Shown one piece after another: positions 13,290 to 25,200 of a stretch of 64,000 bases of DNA. Location of the stretch: contig WFMF01000366.1 in the NCBI GenBank assembly GCA_011033025.1, positions 1-64,000 on the forward strand, written 5' to 3'. The position numbers and the translations under genes are program-made. Within the stretch, counting starts at the first letter, position 1. Each line of letters opens with the position of its first letter. Origin of the DNA: Beroe forskalii (Eukaryota; Ctenophora; Nuda; Beroida; Beroidae). The notes under the pieces are model-generated. The model saw only the letters and a program-made list of their open reading frames with translations, was not told the DNA's origin and did not search any database.

Positions 13290-16200
13290 GTCAGTTACAA
13301 TTAATTCGTTAATTCTACTTGTTTGTGACTCGTAATAATATGGTCAATCATTCGGGAGAATGACCTCATCGGCCAAACTATTGATTGAACTTCATTCTTT
13401 TACACTTCCATGGCACAACTCATTGTCTCTTCATTTCGTCACCTCTACGTCAGCCGGAGTGTGACGTCTACCCTCATTAACTGTTTTAGGAATTTACTTC
13501 AATTTGCTGTGGCGTCAACATGACAATAGAATTATCACCTCGATCATTGCGTGTGTACTAAAACAATGACCCGTGCTACTACAACAATAACTATGATAAT
13601 GATGGTACCAAATTTGAACAACATGTTTGGAAGGCGCTAAGTTACTCTTAAGAGTTTTCATGCGCGTTCGCGCGCATCATGGTTGTTTTTCGCGCGCGCA
13701 CAGATCCGCCGGCCGTATATATTGATAATATCGATCTTATCTGTATTGATCGATTGGCATTTATAGTCCAACGGATTTTCGCATAAAAATGGGCTGAAAT
13801 TAAAATCGAAAATAACAAGCTGATTTCACCTGGATAAGTTCCCATTGGGTCCCCTGAGGTCACACAAAAAAGTCTACTTAAATCTGAGTGGGGCAAATAT
13901 GATTTTTTTCAAATTTCCCTCAGGCGCGTAGGCGCGTATATTCAAAATAGGATATCTCAGCTTCTGAATGAGATACGGACCTCCATGAGCACCTCAAAAT
14001 GACCGCAATAGTCGAATTATGTTGGGCGGACGAGGTTTTTCGGGTCCCAAAACCTTTACTTTTTGAGATATGGTTAAAAACCAATATGCGGCTAGCATAT
14101 TTGAGTGATGCAGGTGAAAATGTGCATTTCAGTCCTAGAGATTCTTACCTTTACTCCTAAGAATAGAAAATAATGAGCTAATTCCACATTTATAAGTAAC
14201 AATGGCCCCTGAGGCCATAAAAAGTTCATCAATCAACCAAGTGAGGTAAAATGTGTTTTTACAATTTTCCTTAGAACACAACCATTCAATGCCATGTAAG
14301 TCCAAAGTATGGAAAACTTGTATTTTAGCTTAATAAGATCGTGCAGAATTCATCATTGCAGCTCATTTTTTTGCTTTGACCATGATTTATTCAAATTGAG
14401 AAGCCATCACATTTATCACCTCAACAGCAGAGGATTGAAGGGGTTTTCAAATGCTGACAGTAGCTGACAGGAGGAAGTAGGTCAAGGTTATGTCAGCAAA
14501 AATTTGGAGATTTTTCATCTACAATATTTCTAACCCAAGTAGTACATTTTGGGCAGGGGGTAAGCCAACACCAGGGGGAGGCTTCTCAATACCCAATGCT
14601 GACAGAGGAGAGGGAGGGGGTATGAAATTGCCAACAATTACTTGAACAATATATGTGAGTATATGACAGCTCCCAGATTAATTGGCACATGAACTTATCT
14701 TATGATAATGCACTCTTTGAAACTATGAAAATTTATCCAACTTATTGCTTTATTGTACACTTTTGGTAAAACGTGCTGCACTTGCCCAGTTGCACAACAT
14801 GAATAACCCCATTGTGTACTCTTATCTTGGAATGGATTATGGACTCTTCAACCCTTCAATAACCAAAACCTTAATAGCCTTGAAAGCTTTAATAGGTCAT
14901 CAATACTAATGTGAATCAGGAGTGAAAAGATTCAGGGCAGTCACAGCCTTGATAAACTCTTAGATTGGGGTGTTGATGTAGGCATCATGTCTGCGAAAGT
15001 GACATCTAAAATTAATTTGGAGTTTCCTCAGGCTTTTCATGATGTGTAGGAATTCTAGGGGTGCAGAATACTGTATGACATTGATAACAACACTTGCAAG
15101 TGCTGAGCTCACTGATTACAATCTGCAACCTACTCACTGAATAAATTTATCCAAGCAGGTATATTTCTAGCTGCACAGTAATCATTTATAACTTATAATG
15201 GCTTATACTTTCTGGACTTTGCCCATTAGGTCCAGCTGAACCTCAATCAATATCATGAACATATTTATACATTTATTATAAAGTTTAACTGGGATGAGTC
15301 AGAGTCAGTAGTTTGCTGAGTGAAATAGCCAGGCAATTTGGGAGATGGCCAATAGCCTTCTTTGGCTCATTTTTGACTAATTTTCTAAAAAGCCTACACT
15401 CGTTCAACAGTATGATTGAAATCATGATGCACATGCTCATTTGTGGATTGCAAAATCTGTGTGGCTCATGAATGGTGAAAGTCTTGAATTGTGCAAGCAT
15501 CTCAGTCACTTGATTAAAGCAACTCAAATGAAATACTAAGAGTATAAGAGCATCACCAGTGATCTTCGATGATGCTATATATGATTTCCTGGCCCAAATG
15601 GATAGTGGATATTGAGCAAACTTCTTGAAATAGTTTACTAGTTTAATTACCATTCATGCATTCATGGCCGATGAATATTGAATATGATCTAGTTCTGTTG
15701 CAAAATTGAAGCATAACATCCCAGTTAATTATCATTGGGATAATGAGCATCACAACTTCATAAATGCAAATATCTATTTCTATGATCTTATTTCATAACT
15801 TAGATTTTATTTCACAATCAGTGTGTGCCAACTGCCACGAAAATCTCAAAAATTTTGCTGATGTAACCTTGACCCCCTTCCTCCTGTCAGCTACTGTCAG
15901 CATTTGTAAACCCCTTCAATCCTCTGCTGTTGAGGTAATAAATGTGATGGCTTCTCAATTTGAATAAATCATGGTCAAAGCAAAAAAATGAGCTGCAATG
16001 ATGAATTCTGCAAGATCTTACTAAGCTAAAATAGAAGTTTTCCATACTTTGGACTTACATGGCATTGCATGGTTGTGCTCTAGGGAAAATTGTAAAAACA
16101 CATTTTACCTCACTTGGTTGATTGATGAACTTTTTATGGCCTCAGGGGCCATTGTTACTTATAAATGTGGAATTAGCTCACTGCTCATTATTTTCTATTC

Positions 16201-19200
16201 TTAGGAGTAAAGGTAAGAATCTCTAGGACTGAAATGCACATTTTCACCTGCATCACTCAAATATGCTAGCCGCATATTGGTTTTTTAACCATATCTCAAA
16301 AAGTAAAGGTTTTGGGACCCTAAAAACCTCGTCCGCCCAACATAATTCGACTATTGCGGTCATTTTGAGGTGCTCATGGAGGTCCGTATCTCATTCAGAA
16401 GCTGAGATATCCTATTTTGAATATACGCGCCTACGCGCCTGAGGGAAATTTGAAAAAAATCATATTTGCCCCACTCAGATTTTAGTAGACTTTTTTGTGT
16501 GACCTCAGGGGACCCAATGGGAACTTATCCAGGTGAAATCAGCTTGTTATTTTCGATTTTAATTTCGATGCAAAAATCCGTTGGACTATTAGGCAGATTT
16601 TGTTATATCGCAAGTCCCGTTGTAAATATGTTAATAAGGTGCGTTGTTGATAAGGTACTGTTACTTATGGAGTACCATTGTTAATCATGTACCGCTGTGA
16701 ACAAGGTACCGTTGTTAATAAAGTACCGCGTGATTACAGAAATTAACTCAATCCTTATTACAGAGACAAGGTTTCAAGAGTATCAGACTGCACAAGAGTA
16801 CGTTTGGTATGGACACCTTCATGTCGTACAAACTAAATAAACTGCACGCTACCACTGGCATCTTCAAGGAGACCATTCTGGACTGGTGAGTCTCGAAGGA
16901 ACTCAATTAATAATCTCCATTTCTAAAACTCTCGGCGTTTTTACATGCTTTTTTAAAATATAATTTCTATAAAATAAAATATACATTTTTACATGCTACT
17001 TCTTGAGGGTATGATACCTGAAATTGACTCCACAGCTCCCTACCTCAGGTTTCCCAAGCGAGACAACCCTTCCTTTCCTCTGGACGTGAAGAATACCCCA
17101 GCCTTCTGCCTGCCCATGGGAGTACAGATCGAATGGTTTAGGAACCGAGACGTGAAACCCACCCCTCAATATTCTTCATTTGTCCTCACTAACGAAAAGG
17201 GGGCAAAGGTAACGTTCACAAACCGTTTTTATTGTAGTTTGGACAGTTGTGACTTCAGTCAAAATGGTTTTGACTAGTGGCTTTTCATCCAACCCTTGTT
17301 CAACCAAAATCACCTTACTTATGGGCCGTATCAACCGGCCCAAAGAAAACCATATTTTCCTTGTTTTCCCCAGGATTCGGACAAAATTTGCAAATTCATA
17401 AATTGATCTTTGACTGGTTATAAAACACTTAATACTTAATTGTGTTTTGATCAGACTTTCTACTCAATCATAGGAAATTGGATGCAGCACAATATCATAA
17501 GCGATACAGATAAACTAGTTCATTTGGACACCCCAGGACACACCAATATATCACATAACCCCAACATCGCAGATGTACGGCTCATCCTTGACGTTCTACG
17601 AACTGATTATCGGGACCGCCAAAATCCAATCAATCTCTGACAACTACCCCAAAGACACTGATCTCTTCCCCTATGCTACGAAGAGTATTTGTATTCTCTC
17701 TCGATGGCCTTCCTTCTTTGAGACCTTCGAGAAGTGGCTGACGGAACTTTACGAAATCTCAGTCGCTGGACTTGCTCTAACTATCCCAATAGAACGGTAG
17801 GGAACCATTTTCGGAGACTGGAAAAATATTGTATCTACTTCTGATCAAATAGAGGATGAAATGTAATGTCTGTTTGGACAATGTGAGGCATCATATATAT
17901 GATTATTACCCTACTTGATATATTTAGCAACTGCATTTCGACAGGATGATATCTAACATGCTCTACGATGTTCCCTTCCCCACTCTACACAAACCTACGG
18001 TGGAGCTCTCAATTGGAAGCAAAACTATTCAGTTCGAGCAGCCCCTCACTACACAGATCCCAACCAGGTTAGCTCCAAGAACAGATGTTTCTGAGTTCCT
18101 TCCTTTAGATATCTCAGAAATCAACTGATACGAAAGAATTGTAATCAGAAGCTTTCGAAAATCTTTTATATATTGTCTCAGAAACTTTTCATATGTGAAG
18201 GTCTTCAAAGCACATCCGTCATATTCATTACCCACTGGACCATTCATTGTTGATATGTTATATGAAGTATCAAAGTATAAACTCCACGATGAACAATGAA
18301 CCTGCTGACGACGATCATCACATGATATTCGATGGCTTCTGATATTTTAATCCCTCGAATCAGTCAAACGTTTTAACTTCTTCCCCTAAATGCTGATTAC
18401 CCATTTGACCCTCTCTCTCCTTTACAGCGGCGGGACTCTCACGACGCTGCTCCAGTGCCTGGACCCCTCCCACCTCCTCCAAGTGTTCTTCCAACTCCTG
18501 CTAGAGGAGAACGTGCTCTTCATCTCCTCCTCCTCCACCTTCCTCACCGCCACAGCCGAGGCTTTCTGCTCGCTCCTCTACCCCTTTAAGTGGATGTCTC
18601 CTTACATTCCGCTCCTACCCAGACTAATCGGAGAGGAGTTGTTCGCGGACTTCGAACTCGACTGTCCCGTCCCTTTCATCATAGGTAGGATCTTATTGTA
18701 ATGTCTGTTTCTGTGTGAGTTCGTGTGTAGCGTCGTCCTGTTTGCAATCTCGGACAGTTTTTAATTTACCATCGAGATGAACCTGAGAAGTATATCTGGG
18801 CGTGGAAGTTAATTACTTTTCTGTAAATTCGGAAATATAATTGTTGGAAAAAAAACTCACACAGACTACCTGATGAGACTTGTTACATCTTCAATTTGAC
18901 CGTCTTACTGTTTTAATCTAATTGGCTATCGCAACTTGTTAGGCGTGACACTTCACTGACAGGAGTTTGAGTATCTGACTCCGGCTTCCTTGCACTTGCG
19001 GTTAACAGGTTGTCTGTGAAAGGTATTCCAGACACCAAAGATCACCGTGATATGTAATGTAATCTGACACCGACACTGGTCAATATGGACATGCGATATG
19101 ATAAACGCTGGTGTTCGGTGTTGTTGATTCAGTTGCAACATTTTGATTCTGATCACAATTTTTGTGAGGGCTTCGCTCTCATTCTCAATCGCTAATTATG

Positions 19201-22200
19201 ATCTCATGTGTGACATGATTCACTATTTTTTCCCTCCCAATTGGCCTTTTTGTAAAACAAAAAGGCAAATAGGAGGGTTGGCAGAGATCGTGGTTTGGGA
19301 AGGTGAGAAATAGGATATGTGTATATGAGGTCCAGATTTGCAATACAACTACTGTAATTTCTGGAAAGTGCCCGGATTACTCCTTTATAATATCAGTCGC
19401 GAAAATGCCCCATGTCCGATTTTGAGTAGAAAATTTCCCAGATGGCAAAGTGCATAGGTGATTTGAGGCTTAATGAAGCTGCTTCGTATAAACATTCAGG
19501 AAAATACAGCGCGTAAATGAACAGTGACACAATCTGATGCGAAACGTAAACCAATTCAGCAAAATGGCGCGAAATCTACAACGAACTGAGTACAAAAACT
19601 TGGTAGGTACGCGCGCGCACAAGAATTTTAGAAGAAATGGCACGTGCCAATGCATGTTCTCGGTGGTCGCGCGCAGCAGTGGAGCGATATTTATACTTTT
19701 ACTGCGAACGACTGCGTGTTGTATCATGATGCAAAGGTTACAACAAGCACCATGGGGGAGGGAAATTAAGCGCCTGCATACGAGAACAATGGTCAAACAA
19801 GAATTGTGCCGGCAGGCGCAATTCTTGTTAAGTTTCTCCTTGCTAAATGATAACCTGAGTTTTTATCTTGATCTTTTATTTGAGTTCGAACTTTGCTTTC
19901 TACTTTTAAAACTTTGCAATCCTGTCATCTGCCGTCGTTTACCATAAATTCATACACCAGTTTACTATAAGTTTTACTGATCTCCTGAGAAGTGGAATAA
20001 AATCTAACTTTAAACCAACATAGGCTTCAATGTGCAATGAGTAAACCAAAGGGGGATCTGACTAATCAATAGCTGATGCAATGCTTGGTGATCAATCATT
20101 GGAAAGGATCCAATCAGTTCCCAGTGATGACAGCCCCTTTCCTCTTGAGGTTTCGGTCCATCCGAGTGAGGATTTTGTTGACCATTTTGTTGACCATTTC
20201 AAAGATCGTTTATGTGAATCATATTTAATGGGATATACAGCCGAAATGGAGCACCGGAAAAACTTGGCATTCATTTTGAACCGTTTGAGTAAGTCGGGGA
20301 GCAAATCCACGAAGAAGTTCCTGGTAGATAAAGGTATCGCAAAACTGATGATCCGTGAATGTTCCCGTTGTACGGATCGGGATGAAATGCGCTGCATCAC
20401 CGACACTTTGATTAACCTGGCTTCTAACAACAACGCACATAAGCTTCACTTCGTTAAAAACGGCTATCTCACCATTATTCCGGAGATTCTAGAGTCTTGG
20501 CACGGAGTCGATGATGTGATCGCTTGTTCGGTGATATCCACGCTAAAAATCATGCAAGTCGCACTGATGTCAAGGAGGAGATAGCAAGATTGATAGTCGG
20601 GGATCGAACCAAAAGCGTCAACATTCCTGAACTGATAATTTCACTGTTGGTGAACTCAACAAGTACCGTTGTTGTGGAGAATATTGTTGATTGCCTCCCC
20701 AATTTGATCTCTCGTACAATGGTATTACACGAGCATTTTGCCTCGCAGCAATTTATTGATACTTGCTTTGAAATCATGAAATCCAATTCCTTATCGGAAA
20801 GCTACAACTACAAAATACTGAGGTATATCTTGATGCAGTTGCTGTGCAATAACCCTCCCGTTTTCTCCAAATTGATGGTAAAGCATATCCATTTTATCCG
20901 GGAGACGGCAGTTCTCAGTGAGAACAGCCGAATGTCTAAATTCGCTGCTGATATCATCAACAAATATTTCAGTTGTTCAAAAATTAGACACAATTGCCGT
21001 TTAGTGGATAATTTCTTGCTTTTTGGGATACTAAAGTTTAGTTTGCTATATCTTCTGGATATCGTGTTAGATATCAAAATAGGTGTCGAATCGGTCTTGT
21101 CCACCAACAAATCTATTACGTACGAAGGATTTGGGATTCTGATATTCTCGATCATTCCAATGATTTACATGAACTATCAATCTGCCATTCTATACGACAG
21201 ATCATGTTTTCACTCAGTTAGTGTCGATCCTGTCGTTTCTTTGGATGGCAGTTGCAGGGGAAGACTCCTCAAGTATATCTTTCCTTGGAGGTTTGACTCC
21301 ACAAAACACGTTCTCTTTAACGTCCTAACGCTCCTTCAACAGCACCCCATCATCACAGCTGTGGAGCTTGCTCTGCATCGGAGCACGAGTGTGAGCGCCC
21401 TGATTCAGAAAAGATTCCATTTTGTCTGCTTGGCAGTCCAAGAAAAGATCTTAGAGAACGTTCCTTGTACTTTGATAAAACTGATCATCCTTTATAAGAC
21501 AATCCATCTTGCTGACGGACAGATCTCCCAGGACGATTATACCACGATATTTTCCACTGTGTACGGTATTGTAACTCTCACGTACAAACTCTCCTCCTTT
21601 GAGAAACTGTGCAGGGAGGCAGATGGTAAATGTTGTACCCTTTCGGGGCTCCAAACTGCGCTTCTGTTTTTGGGAAACTTCACTGCCGTCTTGTCGCGAA
21701 TTATTGTGTGTTTTCTGCTCTACGTCCTATCGGAGCAACTCGATAAAAGAACTTGGATCTTTGGTGCAGCTATCAGTTTCCATCTGTTTGTGTCGTTGTT
21801 GTCTCATCTCCTTGCATACCATGAGCGGTATGACAGTCACCAACTCAAGTACACTGATCGGATGTTCGTCACTTGGAACTTTATCCAAAAACAAGATATC
21901 ATAACAAATTCTATTCCAGTTAAATTGGGTAGATCAGCTTTGGTGATGTGTTTATCTTGGAGCGAGGGTTTTATCGTGAATTTACGACATCCGATTGATT
22001 TACTCTCCGGCGATTTTCCAGATACGAGACATCTGAGATCTTTCCTGTTTTTCTCCCTTATCTACACTTTTCATCTCTTCGAAGTTATTTGTGTCGTGGT
22101 TCTTACTATCAATATCGGTTTTAGTGGTCAGAACCCCACTAAGGAAGCTTCTCCTCATGCTGATTTTATGAGCGGCCTGGGTTTCTCCTCCATTGCAATT

Positions 22201-25200
22201 TATTTCTTGTCTGGGATACTTTTTCTCGTATACTTCAAAGTGTTGAACTCCGGAACTTCTGGAAAACCCTTGCCTACCAGTATTAACTCACGGTTCAAGC
22301 ATATCGATAACAGCATTTTCCCGATTGATCGAAGGTGGTTCCAATGTCGGATTACCGATTCGAAGAAGCTGATGAAAATCAACGGAGAAAAGTTATTCCT
22401 ATCGGAGGATTATAATCACCGACTTCAGGTCATGGAGCCGTGCCTCTCCTGTGTCCTCGGACAGAAACATGTCCACAAGAAACGAAGAACAGAGAGTGAT
22501 CTACGAGAATCATTGGGTCTTGAGAAAAGAACATTTCTACCAAGGGACTACAAGGAAATGAGAACTAGCCATACCTTATTGAGTTCCTCAAAATGTTGCC
22601 AGTACATGTATTGCAATCGAGACGAGATGAACTGGTTGATGAAGAAAGTGAGTTGTTATGACTGCGTTCACTATGATCTGACTGATATTCTGCCGGGAAT
22701 TGACAGCATCACCGATAGAATGTTGAGTCCAGGTGTGTCAGAAAACTGTGAAAAGGTCAAACGTAGAATAGAGTCCTTATATAGCGAATTAGTTGAGAAA
22801 AATAACTCTGATGATGTTATAGTTCCTGGCGATATTCCTGAGACTGTTTTCGAAGATTTTCGTGATATTTGCGAATCTTATTTTTCCCTGAAGGAAGCTG
22901 AGTGGGAGGAAAGATGCCTGATTTGGTGCCAATTGGCCCCATCTCATTTATACAGCAAATATCACCGATCCAAGTGGAGAAGTGCCGAATTTAGGAAAGA
23001 AATTGAAAAGTGGGTGAAATCTATGGAAACAATTTCCACCGAAGTCAGTGAACATTCTAGATTTAAAATAAACGGCCATTTCATGAATAGTGCTCATAGC
23101 AGTAATAGTGATAGACAGTTACAAGCTGAAGATGGAAGAAAAGGAGGAATAGACTCCGAGAAGGTTATTGAAAAGTTTTCCAGTGGCCAAAGTTCATTTT
23201 ACATTGACGGCAAAAGGATTGGGCGAAAAACAATTTAGGTTTTTCGGGCATTGTCAGATTTAACTGGTTAACTTCGGGCATGAAATGCTTCTTTGACTGA
23301 TTAAAATGTTTCAATCTGCCGGGGAATTAACTATGATACTTTTGAAACGCGACATCTTTGATCTACGCCATGGCAAACAATAAAATTACATTCATACGTC
23401 TGCTTCTATTTTTAATTGATATTAATTGCCTATCCGTATATTCATTATTATCTATATTAATCTATATTAATAATTTCAAAGTTTTCGAACGTCTGTCCGT
23501 AATAAGTTTATAGGAAGTATATGTAATATTTATCATCGGTTTTCTGCTGCAAAATCTGCACCTGATTAAGAGGATCATTGATACTTTGATATTCAAAATA
23601 TATTTTAATTGGACTATTGACAACTACGATGGTGATATAGGTAACATTACATTTATAGTTTATACGTCTGCTTCTATTTTTTTCCCTCTCCAATTGCGTT
23701 TTTGTTTTATAAAAAGGCAAATGAGAGGGTTAGCAGAGATCGTGGTTTTGCGGATTGTGGGAGAATTTGTGTGTACTACCTTCCGTCTCCCTCACAGGAA
23801 TGTAAAACCCTCTCCCTGCAGGGATGTAAAACCCTCTCCCTAGCAGGGATGTAAACCCCTCTCCCTGCAGGGATGTAAAACCCTCTCCCTCGCAGGGATG
23901 TAAAACCCTCTCCCTCGCAGGGATGTAAACCCCTCTCCCTGCAGGGATGTAAAACCCTCTCCCTCGCAGGGATGTAAACCCCTCTCCCTGCAGGGATGTA
24001 AAACCCTCTCCCTCGCAGGAATGTAAAACCTTCTCCCTGCAGGGATGTAAAACCCTCTCCCTCGCAGGGATGTAAAACCCTCTCCCTCGCAGGGATGTAA
24101 AACCCTCTCCCCGCAGGGATGTAAAACCCTCTCCCTCGCAGGGATGTAAAACCCTCTCCCCGCAGGGATGTAAAACTCTCTCCCTCGCAGGAATGTAAAA
24201 CCCTCTCCCTGCAGGAATGTAAAACCCTCTCCCTCGGAGTATGCGACTTTTTATCCCCCGACTTTTTACCACCCTAAGTATCATGTGCGACTTTTTACCC
24301 CCCGTCTTTTTATCCCCATAGGTATAGAAATGGAAAGTGTTTTGTAAAGTTCAACCATAAATCAATAATGTATAATATAATCTATAATGCTATTCAAATC
24401 AAACAAATTACAAATAATTACGGATGTACGTCTCCTTGCGTTTATCAGGCAACAAGGCATAAACACAAGGAACCGTAAACCTTGTGTTCTTCTGTCCGAG
24501 AACTGTGTAGAGCTTGGTCCATAGCTATATGAGTACCATGATACAACGTTATATGAGTATCATGATTCGATTCTTGGTACCTGACACCATTGCTCGAACG
24601 GGATAGCATCACGTCAGTTCCTCCTCGAAATGTGATCCAGGGGGGGGTAAAAGATCGCAGTTCTACGGTTAGGTACGACTGTTCATCCCCATCGAAGCTT
24701 GAACGGGGATAAAAGGTCGCAGCTGTGCTGTTGTCTGCGACCTTTTATCCCCTTGCTTCAAACCGAGCTCATTTTCAATGGGGGATAAAAAGTCGCAGTC
24801 CATGGCAGAAGTGCGCCTTTTTATCCCCCTCAGAATACAGTACAGATCAAAGGCAAAGCAAGGGGTAAAAGGTCGCACCTGTACCCTAGGGTGGTAAAAG
24901 GTCGGGGGATAAAAAGTCGGGGGGTAAAAGTCGCATCACCCTCCCTCGCAGGGATGTAAAACCCTCTCCCTCGCAGGATTGTAAAACCCTCTCCCTCGCA
25001 GGAATGTAACACCCTCTCCATAGCAGGGATGTAAAACTCTCTCCCTCGCAGGAATGTAAAACCCTCTCCCCGCAGGAATGTAAAACCCTATGCCCCGCAG
25101 GAATGTAAAACCCTCTCCCTGCAGGGATGTAAAACCCTCTCCCTAGCAGGGATGTAAACCCCTCTCCCCGCAGGGATGTAAAACCCTCTCCCTAGCAGGA

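Noticed and set aside
13648..13896. Frames encoding CVTSGDPMGTYPGEIS at 13.7 kb and again at 16.5 kb
   Set aside because: Mirror images produced by the inverted-repeat arms of the transposon, not a gene pair.
19537..19947. 136-codon frame upstream of the XKR-like gene
   Set aside because: It overlaps a likely promoter patch, the opposite strand is also open, and no motif is visible.
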